Shown here: positions 24,516 through 37,700 of the stretch, piece by piece
How the letters are laid out: each line of letters starts with the position of its first letter
Numbering within the stretch: position 1 is the first letter of the stretch
Source of the DNA: Enchytraeus crypticus
Lineage: Eukaryota; Annelida; Clitellata; Enchytraeida; Enchytraeidae
DNA: 64,000 bases
Assembly (NCBI GenBank): GCA_905160935.1
Contig: CAJHZI010000741.1
Location: 338,501 to 402,500, forward strand
Reading direction: 5' to 3'
Notes under the pieces: generated by a model
What the model was told of the DNA's origin: nothing
The model's input: the letters and a program-made list of their open reading frames with translations, nothing else
Databases searched by the model: none
Made by a program: the position numbers and the translations under genes

Positions 24516-27500
24516 GTTAGAATTTTAACTGAATGGTCAAATGCGTTCAGTGAACTTAGTATTTTTACTACACCGGCTTTATTTCCGTCATAGTAAATAA
24601 TTGGCAAAAAAGTAAACACGCACTATAATGAAATGATCAACTACGTTGATATCTATCACTATTTAACATAACATAACATTTACAGAGTCAGGAAGCAATT
24701 GTATGCTTGTTTAATTTTAAGAGCATTCTCATCAGAATGCTCTTAAAATGTAAATGAACCTAAAATGAATCTAAATGAACTAAAATGCTCTTAACTAAAA
24801 CCAATTAATATTAATCAACTCATACAGACTTCATGTCACCATGTCAAATTTATACATAGCCTATGTATAACACTGAACATGCAATTAGCTTCTAATTTAC
24901 ATGTTCTTATGTTTATCATATTTATTTTTAAAATCATTCACTGATTTTGCTTCCACAACTTTGCTTGGCAAACTATTCCAAGCATTTATAACTCTCTGAC
25001 TAAAGAAAAATTTCCTTAAATCTAGTCTATTTTCTAAATTTATTAAGTTTATAAATATGTCCCCTTGTGTTTCTGTTGTTTGATAAATTAAACCAAATAC
25101 TATGGTTAACTTTGCTGAAGCCTTTGAGTATCTTAAAAACTTCTATAAAATCTCCTCTAGTTCTTCTCTCACTTAAAGAGGTTAATCCTACGAATTTTAA
25201 TCTATTCTCATAACTAAGTTTTTGACAGTCAAATACCAGCCTTGTTGCTCTGGCTTGTATCCTTTCTAATTTGTCGATATCTTTCTTAAGATATGGGCAC
25301 TAAGCCTGAACGCAGTATTCAAGTTTGGGCCGTACAAGAGCCTTATATAGCCTTACCACAGTATCTTTATTTCTACATGCAATTGTTCTTTTAATCATTC
25401 TTAATACACAATTACCACTATTTACAACTTTATTACAATTTTCACTAAATTTAAAAGAGCTATCCATAAAGACTCCTAAACCCCTCTCACTGTTTGTGGA
25501 TTTTAGTTTAATATTGTTCAATGTATACTCAATTTCTAAATTATTATTCCCTATATGCATAACTCTACATTTCTCAGCATTGAACTCCATTAGCTAATCG
25601 CTAGACCACTTCTGTAATATTTTATATCATACTTTAAAATCTCAGCATCTTCAATGTTATTTACTACCTTTGCTACTTTAGAATCATCTGCAAATTTACT
25701 AAATTTAGATACAATATCTATGTCAATGTCATTGATGTAAACTAAAAATAATTAGTTTTCTATTGCTTAAACAATTACCTATCCACTTTAAAAGATTGCC
25801 CGTTATTCCATGTGCTTCCAACTTACTAGGTAATCTTTTATGTGGAACTTTATCAAACGCTTTAGCAAAGTCTAGATATAAGATATCAATGCTATTATTA
25901 TTATCTACTTCCTTTATAATATATTCTAAAAAATCTAGCAAATCAGTTAAACAAGAATGCCTACCAATAAAACCATGCTGACTATTTCTAATTAAGTTAT
26001 ATTCTTCCAAGAAACTAATTATTTTATCCTTAATAATGCTTTCAAATGTATTACCGATTATACTTGTTAAGCTTATAGGCTTTTAATACCACATGTTTAA
26101 ACCGTTGGGCAATTTAGACCATTTTTCGTATAACCAGTCCAGTGAATGTCCGAGATTTTACTCTCAGATCAGCGCGGCTGGGATTCAAACCTACGAGGGT
26201 CCATTCATCTCAGGAACTGTCATTTAAAACTTTATGACGTTACCCCTACGCTACTAAGACATTCTAATTGGCGTAGCAAATATCATATCAAGGCTGCATA
26301 GTGAAAATAAGAATTTGTCAGAAATAAATATTGATAATATATCAATCTGAGGATCATATAATTTATTAATTTAATGGTTTTGTAATCTTATATGAATACT
26401 AAATTGTTCTTTAAATAGTATTTTAGGCTAAGCTAATTTTTATAGTTTTGATGCGAGGCGAAGATCTTTCGTTCGGTGATCAAGACAAATGGTACACCTG
26501 AACCTTCAAGTTCTACGATGACCCTGGATGAGACTACGGACTGAACTTCATGCCGGAAGATGGTATTGACCTCTGCAAATAGAGATTGATTTGTTGGCAG
26601 TCGCTGCTATACAGGATCAACGCTACGACTGGAGATACTAAGCACTTAACTATTGAGCTGTGCTACCTACTCCTTGAGACAGCTGCTTACTTACTTTGTA
26701 ATTTCATTAGCACGCTAGCTTAGGAGTGGTCAAAACAATTTGTTATAGAGTGATTACTCTTCTAGAAAATCTGTAAAAGTCAGGAATTTGAGAGTGGTCA
26801 GGGAAATGTCAGGGAAAATGAAAAAGTCAGGGTAAGGTCAGGAGGAGCAGAATTAGAATTAGTTAACATTTTCAGTATATAAATTTAAAAAAATTTAAAC
26901 TCATGCATTTGAAAAAATTCACAGGCTATGTTGGTATTGAACTAAAACGAATATTAATCAAGATATCAATGGCAACACTTCAAAACCTTCAAAAAATGTT
27001 GGCATTGTCATTCTATTCAGAAGTCGATGCTGCCACGACAATAGAAATATCGAGACACACGGACTGTCAGGAAATAAGGTAGAAGTCACCCTCATTAGAG
27101 GGTCAACTTGTTGTCAGCAGCAGAGCTCGATGCAGTGAGAGTCAAATGCAGATATTTATTATGATAATTGGAATTTATTCTAATTGTATTTAATTATAAT
27201 TATCCCCTTCATATTCTTGTTATGTCCTGAATTTGATGAGTCACCAGTACACATGTATAATGTTTCTATGAGTTATTTGATGAGTCACCAGTACACATGT
27301 ATAATGTTTCTATGAGTTATTTGATGAGTCACCAGTACACATGTATAATGTTTCTATGAGTTATTTGATGAGTCACCAGTATACATGTATAATGTTTCTA
27401 TGAGTTATTTGATGAGTCACCAGTACACATGTATAATGTTTCTATGAGTTATTTGATGAGTCACCAGTACACATGTATAATGTTTCTATGAGTTATTTGA

Positions 27501-30500
27501 TGAGTCACCAGTACACATGTATAATGTTTCTATGAGTTATTTGATGAGTCACCAGTACACATGTATAATGTTTCTATGAGTTATTTGATGAGTCACCAGT
27601 ACACATGTGTAATGTTTCTCAATTATATTTTAGATTGTCTGGACAGTGGAAACAACAAGAAAGCGCTGGCAGAAGCTGAGCGTGTGTTGAAGAAGCAGAA
27701 AGATTTGTATTGTGCCAAGGTATGCCTCTTATGTGATTGTTTGGTTTAAGACACTTGTAAAAGTCTAGTAATGATTTCTATGTTTTAACACCAATTGAGC
27801 ACATTGCAAACTTGAATACCACTGGGCTGCTTGACTTTCATTGTCCATTTAGCGCTACTCTGTGACGCTTTACATAGAGCTTTATAAATTAATTTATTGA
27901 TGGATTATGCTAGAGATAATAATTTAATATTTAAAGGATAGTGCAATTACTAATTAGAGATACTTTTAATATTTTTTATAGGGTACATTTTATTGTTTGA
28001 TCGCTTGTTATAAATAAACTTTTTGAAATTGGTCTGCAGTGCTAAAATAATGTAAGACGACTCTTATGTCATCCTCAAAGACGAAAAGAATTTAAAGTTT
28101 GCATAAACTGATTGATAAAAGCTAAAGCTGGTAAAGCTAGTGTTAACGTCAGTTTCCTCACTCGAAAGCGATGTCAGTGAGACGAACCCAGGATTTGAGC
28201 CCCGCATATACTCTCCGCGGTCGAGTATCTTACTGACATCGCCACTGGCTCCAGCCAGTGACTGATATTCACTTATTGAAATTCATGATACTGCTGATTG
28301 AGATGCTATTCAATGTCTAAATTTAAAAGCATGGTAATTTACAAGTAAATTATGGCGAAACCAAGTAACTGTATTAACAGAGTTATTATTGACTTTCTTT
28401 TAGTTAAATGTTGAATTAGTGATTTGACATATATTGATACTTCTTAAGCCTACTAATAATTGTACCTGACACTCAACAGTGTTTGTTGGTGTTCTAAGAA
28501 GCTTGTTCTCATGTTGTAGGCTCTCAAGGCGTTGGCAATGATAAGACTGGGCAAACGGGATGAGGCTTTGCCGCTGTTAGATGAGGTACAGTGCCAAAAG
28601 CCCTCTGATGACAACACACTCACAGCCATGTCCATATGCTACAGGGAACTTAGCAAATGTAAGTAAAAAGCAAACTGGTAAGGCTAATGTTAAAGTCAGT
28701 TTCCTCAACCGAAAGCAATGTCAGTGACGGGCGAGCCCAGGATTTGAACCCCGCACATATTGATCCGCAGTCAAGTATATTACCGACATTTCCACAAACT
28801 CTCCTGTAGTTTAAGAGCTCAAACTATATTCCTTTTATAATAAGCTCCGTGATTTGATCTAATTTTAATAATATTTTAGTAGACTCACTGGGTTACGTAA
28901 TGTCTGCTCACTGTCCTTTTCTTATCTATTGGTATTGTATGAGATTATTTTATAGTATAAAATCCTTTGTATATGGTCTAATTTCTGCATTCTTAATTTT
29001 AATCTTCTTAAAATTCTTCCTTATATTAGTTGGAAACTTGACATTTCAAGATGTAGCTTCTGCGATATAAGTTAATTAAAATAAAGGTAAATTTAGTTAT
29101 TTAGACTAGATCTTCAAATGTTCCACCAATGTAATGATTGTACTTCGGGTGCTAACCTACTTTCTTTTCCGGACAATTAATCTTTTCTCAGTAGCTGCTT
29201 ATTAAATTTTGTTATTTCTAAACTGGAATTCGTTATCAATGGTTAATGGCATAAACTTTATGTGACATTCAAGTGCAAGTTTAAGACTAAAATCTTTTCT
29301 CTATGCTCTTAAGATTTTTTGTTTACTATTTTTACCTTATCTACCTTGCAGTTTTGCATCGTGCAGTAATGGTGTGATATACCTGTAGTAGTATAGTTTT
29401 AAAACGTATTTATATTGTTTGCTTCAATGTAGTTGTATAGTTTGCTTCAAAGTAGTCATATAGTTTACTTCTAAGTTATTGTATTGCTTGCTTCATTGAC
29501 ATTTCCTTTGGGTGAAGGGTTTTGACTTTTAAAAATACATTGACAGGCTGACTGATTGATTAATTGATATATTTTCTGCTTTCATAGCTGATAAATTGAA
29601 TGATCAATTAACTAATAGCTTCATTTGCCATTCATATGGCTGGAGCCAGTGGCGAAGTCGGTAAGATACTCGACCGCGAATCAGTTGGTGAGGGGTTAAA
29701 AACTTAAAATCCTGAGCTCGCCCGTCATTGACATCGCTTTCAAGCGAGGAAACTGACGTTACTTGATTTATTGGCTGACCGGTTGTACAGTCGACATGAT
29801 TGATTTATTGGCTGACTGGTTGTACAGTCGACATGATTGATTTATTGGCCGACCGGTTGTACAGTCGACATGATTGATTTATTGGCTGACCAGTTATACA
29901 GTCGACATGATTGATTACCGGTTGTACAGTCGACATGGTTGATTTATTGGCCGACCAGTTGTACAGTCGACATGATTGATTTATTGGCTGACCGGTTGTA
30001 CAGTCGACATGATTGATTTATTGGCTGACCGGTTGTACAGTCGACATGATTAATTTATTGGCTGACCGGTTGTACAGTTGACATGGTTGATTTATTGGCT
30101 GACTGGTTGTACAGTCGACATGGTTGCGGTCCTCTATGAGAACGCTCATGCAGTGAGACCAGACTCGGAGGAAGTACTGAAGTCGCTGTTCTTTGCCTAC
30201 GCGTGGCTGGGTAACTATAAGAAGCAGCAGCAGTATGGCATGGTCCTGCACAAGCTCAAGCCTCTCAAGAATCCCTACTACTTCTGGGCGGTCATGAGCA
30301 TCGTTATGCAGGCATGTGGCTTCTCTTAACTAATTTTATTATTATTATTTTTGAGTTAATATTGTTTGTCTTTACAGATCACTGGTTAACTTAACCTGGC
30401 GGCTCGTTTTGGCACAGCATGCATGTTTACCGGCATCTGAAAAGTATAGATTTTAAGTAATTAATTTAATTCTTCTTATATATGGATTTAGACTAATCAT

Positions 30501-33500
30501 TTGGTCTTAGAGGTTAGGTACCTATTTTATTTGCTTAGGGCAAAATATATGGGAATAATTAATTGCACTACTAAGTATTAAGCTACCGATTTTTAAGACT
30601 TTTTGAAGTACTGAGGTGGTTTGTATATCGACATTAATAAATGAACATCGACTGTGGTGCATAGTACTATCAAACGTCTTTTCTTAATGTTTGTATATAG
30701 TAAAAATGTAGGTTCTTAAAAACATGAATTGGCATTTAGTCTGCTCAATAACAATAAAAATATATATATTGCCTAATTGATGGTTGAATGGTTGCATTTT
30801 AAAAGCTTCTTTCAAAGTTTAAATGATTGATTGGTCGTTGATTAATTATTTAGGCAGAGGATGATAAAAAGTTAGGTCAGACCATGTTTCTGCCGCTAGC
30901 TGAGAAAATGACTCTAAAATATATACAGGATGGAAAGCTTGAGGTTGAAGCAGGTTTGTGGATCACTTTACTGTTGAACATGAGTTGATTAATTATAATT
31001 AGTTAAGTTATTCTGTTGCCGCTCACTCTTCAATCCTGTACTATGATTGGTAGTATAGTTTTACAAATCTTTGAGGATACTGATATGGACATTGCATTTA
31101 TTATTGTTTTGCATTTGCTTGCGGGGTCAGACGGTGCTGAACTGCTTGTAGTTGTATGTTACGTTTGAGATGTCCCTGACATCGCATTTGAGCTAGGTAC
31201 TGGACATTAGATCTTGGTATTGCACCATATTGTATATTTGAGTGATGCCTTGTTATTGAAGAGTTTTAATTTATACATGTATAACTAGCATTCTTGTACC
31301 TACAAAGACCACATAGTGCATCAAAATTAATTTTTATGTCTGTTTTCTATGTTTAAAAATGAAAGTTCATACTTGAATAGTGTTTGTATAATGTAAATAG
31401 ATATATTGGATTGATTGATGATATCTGATAGGAGTACATCTTTTTTTTACTGATTTTATATAATTAAACTTTATTTTCTTTTCTATTAAGGATATAGTGT
31501 TATTTTATGGAAAGTTCAAGATCGGATTGATTGATTGATATCTCTCTAGTTTTTTTCTAAGTAGCATATTCTAGGTAAATTTTCCTACTAGCATTCTGCT
31601 TTTGCACACCGTAAGGAGCACTTCTTTGATTAAGGAGCTAATCCATTCACAAAAAGGCTATGCATAGCCACTCCTTAATGCAGCCTGTATCTTAGGAATT
31701 GTATGGCTTCCAAGGTAATTTCCCTTTTTCGTCCTTATTTCTTGCTCAGTTGCTAAATTATTTCACGCACAGTCTTGATTGGTCTATAATTCAGTCTACC
31801 ACACATAACGAAGGTAAATTGAATGATATATTGATGCTATTTAATAGAACTGCTTCTGTCAGTATTCTTCATCCTATCGTTTGTCACATTTTTCAATTAT
31901 CATTTGGACGTCACTTGTCTGATAATATTGTCGTTGTATTACAGAACTGTGTGTGATAGTACTCTCGTTGTATACAAAGCTGTGTGTGACAGTATTGTCG
32001 TTGTATGTGTGATAGTATTGTAGTTGTATTACAGAGCTGTGTGTGATAGTATTGTCGTTGTATGTGTGATAATATTGTAGTTGTATTACAGAGCTGTGTG
32101 TGATAGTACTCTCGTTGTATACAAAGCTGTGTGTAATAGTATTGTAGTTGTATAACAGAGCTGTGTGTGATAGTACTCTCGTTGTATACAAAGCTGTGTG
32201 TGATAGTATTGTAGTTGTATTACAGAGCTGTGTGTGATAGTACTCTCGTTGTATACAAAGCTGTGTGTGATAGTATTGTAGTTGTATTACAGAGCTGTGT
32301 GTGATAGTATTGTCGTTGTATACAAAGCTGTGTGTGATAGTATTGTCGTTGTATTACAGAACTGTGTGTGATAGTATTGTCGTTGTATTACAGAACTGTG
32401 TGTGATAGTATTGTAGTTGTATTACAGAGCTGTGTGTGATAGTACTCTCGTTGTATACAAAGCTGTGTGTGATAGTATTGTCGTTGTATAACAGAGCTGT
32501 GTGTGATAGTATTGTCGTTGTATTACATAACTGTGTGTGATAGTATTGTAGTTGTATTACAGAGCTGTGTCTGATAGTATTGTAGTTGTTTTACATAACT
32601 GTGTGTGATAGTATTGTCGTTGTATTACAGAACTGTGTGTGATAGTATTGTAGTTGTATTACAGAGCTGTGTGTGATAGTATTGTAGTTGTATTACAGAG
32701 CTGTGTGTGATAGTATTGTCGTTGTATTACAGAACTGTGTGTGATAGTATTGTCGTTGTATTACAGAACTGCGTCTACTAGTATTGTCGTTGTAGTACAG
32801 AACTGTGTGTGATAGTGTTGTCGTTGTATGTGTGATAGTATTGTAGTTATATTACAGAGCTGTGTGTGATAATATTGTAGTTGTATTACAGAGCTGTGTG
32901 TGATAGTATTGTCATTGTATTGCGTCTGATAGTATTGTCATTTTATTACAGAGCTGCGTCTGATAGTATTGTCGTTGTATTGCGTCTGATAGTATTGTCG
33001 TTGTATTGCGTCTGATAGTATTGTGTTGTATTGCGTCTGATAGTATTGTGTTGTATTGCTTCTGATAGTATTGTGTTGTATTTATAGAACTGCGTCTATT
33101 AGTATTGTCGTTATATTGCAGAGCTGCGGCTCTACCTGATCATACTGGACTGCCTGGCTAAGCACGCAGAGGCTGTGGAGGTGCTGCGAGGACCTCTCTC
33201 AGCCAAGCTCACGTCTGAGCCTGACTTTGTGCGACGCTATGAGGCTGAGCTCCTCGTTAAGCTTGAGCGATGGTCCGAGGCGTGCGAGGCTTATAGGAAA
33301 CTTCTTGTTGACAGGTTAGTTAGCTTGATAAAAGCCATGACTTGTAAGACATTGATTTATACACAGATATGCAAACATATAGTTAAAGTAATTATGTATG
33401 TTAATCAATTTGTATACACTTATGTGAAACTTCTTTTGCGTTTTGAATATATTAAAATGCATAGGAAGTGATTTTGCCATTAACGAACAGGACACCTAAA

Positions 33501-34704
33501 GCAGGCAAACTTCTAGTTCGTAATAGCTCAGTTAAATTGATTAGGTTATAGTTGCTTCTTAATTGCTTAAACTTATTTATGTAATTTCTGCACTTATATT
33601 GTTTGTTATGTCCTACTGCATGTGTCATTATTTTTCTTTGTGTGCATGTGTTTTTGTGTTTGGCTATGTGTACTTGTCTATGTTTGTAGTTTGAATGTAG
33701 GCTAGTGTTAGTATGTAAATCCTATCTCGAGAGCTAATCTTTCTTTCTGTTAATGCAATGCCTACTGGCAGGTCCATGGAATTGAAAGCCTTCACTCTTC
33801 TCTATCTTCTGCTTTCAAGAGCTAATGTCATGGAGTTAATGTGCACTCACTGGCTATCATTGTTCTCGAAGCACAGCTATTTTAGTGTAGCTATGCTACT
33901 TTCTAGTTTAGTCTAGGTGCTATATAGTAATAATAATAGTAGTAGTAGTAGTAATAATGATAATAATAATAACAATAATGATAGAAATATGTGGAGGAGT
34001 TATATGCCATATATCTACGAATAAGCAGTACATTCACAGAGAGAGGCCAGCTAATCACAGAGCAAACCGCCAATAGGCGTCAGATTTTCTTTCTCTTAAA
34101 ATCTTGTCTGTGACCTTGCAAAGGTTCAATGCTATTTGCTTCAGCAGTTATTTTCAACTGCAAGGTCTTCAGTAGCAAGGCAGCGCTTCGACATATCTTG
34201 CTAAACTTATTTCTAATAAACGCTGTACTTTTTGCACCTGGGTTAAAAAAGTAATTGATAAAATTATAAGAATAATGATAATGATGACAATAATATTGCT
34301 GCTGCTACTAATAATAATAATAGGGTCTAGAGTCTACTGATTTAAGAAAATTTTTATGAAACAGATACGACTAGGTTCGCACAATTTTAGCAAAATTTTA
34401 GAGAAATTTAGCAATAATTTCATGAGTTAACTGAAGTTTTAATTCATTAAAACTTTTTATTTTTAGAATTTTTAATCTTTTAGACTAATTAAATCAATTG
34501 AGTCGTCTATCTAATACTTTGTGCCGTTATTATCATGCATTGTAAATTTTTATTGTATTTTGTGTAGTTTAATCGAAACATGTAAGTGCCATTGTTGGCC
34601 TTTGTTTTTCCGTTCACGCATACACTTGATAGTTTTGCACGCAAGAATTGACACGTATAATTACATGTATGATGTGATAAATGAAATAAATAAATAAATA
34701 AATA

Positions 34705-34739
<35 letters not shown>

Positions 34740-37700
34740 TAATAATATTTATAATATAATAATATAATTATAAGTACTTGCTAAACAATCTGTTGATCTC
34801 ATTGAAACTTCTTTCCATTTGTAAAGATTGTCTATCAACCTGCTAGGATTTAATGGAGCGTGCTTTCACAGCTTAGTTAAACGAGACAATCTTGAGTAGC
34901 CTGGCTGTGGTTCAACCCTTTCTTTCTATTTTTAATCTCTTCCATCGAGTCCCACGGCCGTTACAGGATAGGTTTTTTATTTTACAATGTAAAATGTTAT
35001 AATTTAAAAATAATAATAACAATGTAAGGGCATTCTATGAAAGCGTAATGTTTTTTATTTGAATGAAGGTTATTAGGGTAGCAATTATTTTATGAAATTG
35101 GGGGTTCTTTTTTCATATTTTAAGTTTGAAACTTCGGATCAGATAAGATGCGGGATTCAGATCCTCTGTTCACTTCTTTGCTTACTTGTATTCAATAATT
35201 TAAACAGACACTAAATTATATCATTGAGCCTTTTATATATTATAATTATTATATCTTACTGTATGCTGCATAACACTGGATTATTATTTGTTGTAGTCCA
35301 GACAATTGGTTGTTCTATAAAGAATATCTGAGATGTGCAGTTGAGTGCATACAGCCTAAGGACGACAGGTACTTTTGTCTTATCTTCTTTTTGGAATGTG
35401 CTGAATGTACATAGGCTCTCACGTGCAAATGGCACGAAGTCAATTTTTATTAATTTTAGTTTATTGCAGTCGTAATTACTTTCTTTAACAAAAATAAATA
35501 TGCACATGCAATGGTAATTTGTCATTCACTGAATTAATTATGTAGTATATTTCTAATTAAATAAAATTTTTATGTTAAATATTAATTGGTTGTTTGATTT
35601 ATTTACTTGTACTGGATATATTAAAGCCAAAGACAAGCCGCCAATATACTTAAAGCTATCTTTAACTTTTTGTAGTTATTGCAGTAGTTATGTCAATTAA
35701 TGGAGCGTTTTTGTATACTAAGTTATTAAAGGTGTGTACTATACAAATTTGAATCAGTAGACCTAATGTGTGCTTCAAGGACTTTTTTGATTTTATTAAG
35801 AGTTTCTTTATCTATGGGTAGAAAGGCTACAGCTGAGATTTATCTCAGTTTCCTGACTGAAAAGTATGCCAATGATGAGGCGAGTACTGAATTTGAACCT
35901 TGAACCTACTTCGTTGAAGTTGAAAACCTAGCCGATCTTGTTACTTGATGTTTAGCTCGTTAAACTGATTGATTGGCTCGCAGCACTGCGGCCACTGACG
36001 CAGTTTCTTTGTCGACTGTGGTGGAGTTTTTGAAGAGTCAATTGGCAGCATCGTCAGAGGCTAGCTATCCACTGCGCGGACCCTACCTGGCTCAGCTTGA
36101 ACTCATCAGGGTTTTAAAACAACATGGCAACTCTACTTGGTCGACGTTACTAGGTTTGATTGACATTCACTCTAATATATATTCTGCATAGTAGATTTAA
36201 TATGAATATTGTATTCATTTTATACATGAGGTGATCAATGTCCTAATTAATGAGGTGATCAATTACCCGACTATAGCTAAAAACTGGGATTGAGGGAAAG
36301 ATGAATCTGATTATATTCATTTTATACAATATTATTACAATCTTAAATAATTATTTGATTGTAATAATATTGTATAAAATGAACTTATATAAAATATAAT
36401 GATTCGATCACATCAATATCATAGTTATGATAATTATGGGTTCGAGCAGTACTCCATAGTGGGTCTGACGAAGACAGTAAAAGAAACCTTTAAAAGCTCT
36501 AGCAGGAATTTCATACCTGGACTTAAAACAATTAAGAATCTTTAAACTTAGAACAATTAAGAACCTTTGGACTTCAAACAATTAAGAATCTTTGAACTTA
36601 AAACAATTAAGAATAATGGAAGCTTTTCCAAATGATAGAGACGATTGGATTACCTCTAATAGTAAGTGTGTCTCTTTGTGGCATTATGATTGCTTACTAA
36701 TTCTTAATCAAAATTCATCTTCTCGTCAATAATTTCGGTTGCTTGAAATTATGAGTTTCTTAATCTAAAGAATGAAACAAGTTACTCTAATTTTATATGA
36801 GCATAATTAATTGTATTTTTCTTGATCAACTCAGACGCATAGTTATTAATCGATTAACTGATTTATCTCTAGAAACTTTCTAGAGGTGATCTTTTTTTAG
36901 ATAATTTGCTAGCAAAGTGGCACCAAATTTTGACTGACTAATTTAGTGATTGTTGAATTGATTTATTTATAAATTGATTGCTGATTAATTATTGATATAT
37001 ATTTATAGGCAGTCCATTAGATCTGTTGGGTCAGTATTGTGAGAAGTTTGGCAGCAAGGCCTGTTGCTTTGCTGATATCTATGAGTTTATACAGCTTCTA
37101 GAGAGCGATCAACTCAATAAGGTATCAAATAATAAACAAGAATCTAATATCTGACTTCCAATACAAAATAAACTGACCTTTACAGTAACAACATTGAACT
37201 CCTAAGTTATTGTTTAGCATCCATTTCCACATCTTCTCTTCCTAATCAAACTTGTGTCACTTTCAGATTTATGCTATTTTTTTATAGTCTTGCCTCAGGA
37301 TGAGAGTTTTTTTATTCACTTTTGTTTTAACTGTGCTGCTAAGACGGTTGAGAGTATATTGTGTAGAATGATTTCACGGATTTTGATTGCACTCACACGC
37401 TTACAGCAATTCACTCTTGACACATTTCATCAGTTATATCATGATGGACAATTGGAAATGAAACATATGTAATGGAAAAGTTTTGAATATAAATTTTAAT
37501 TTTTTGAGCTTATATTTATACATTCACCTTATATTTATAAATTCACCTTGATTCATCTAAGCGCTCTAATTAATGTACAAGTTGGTGAAGCTATCCCATA
37601 ATGCATTAAATGCACTGCAGTGGAGGTTGATCAGTTTGTTGTGAAGCATTTCTATGGGAAGTTTCTAATTAAATTCCGTTGGTGCATAATGATATTACTG

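Noticed and set aside
25300-26010. Reverse-transcriptase frames as a host gene
   Set aside because: Broken frames, a LINE-type tail and position inside a SINE show a dead retrotransposon fragment.
26460-26600. Alternative first exon for NAA25 (ATG at about 26450)
   Set aside because: Its residues do not resemble the NAA25 N-terminus, whereas 24443-24515 gives RRLRPIY with a matching splice phase.
29763-30126. CRISPR-like direct repeats (also 20661-21530, 27232-27610, 43640-43975)
   Set aside because: Units are contiguous with no unique spacers, in intron-containing animal DNA, with no cas genes. These are minisatellites.
31874-32191. 105-residue minus-strand frame of TITHSSVIQ repeats
   Set aside because: Antisense reading of the 34-bp array before NAA25 exon 6.
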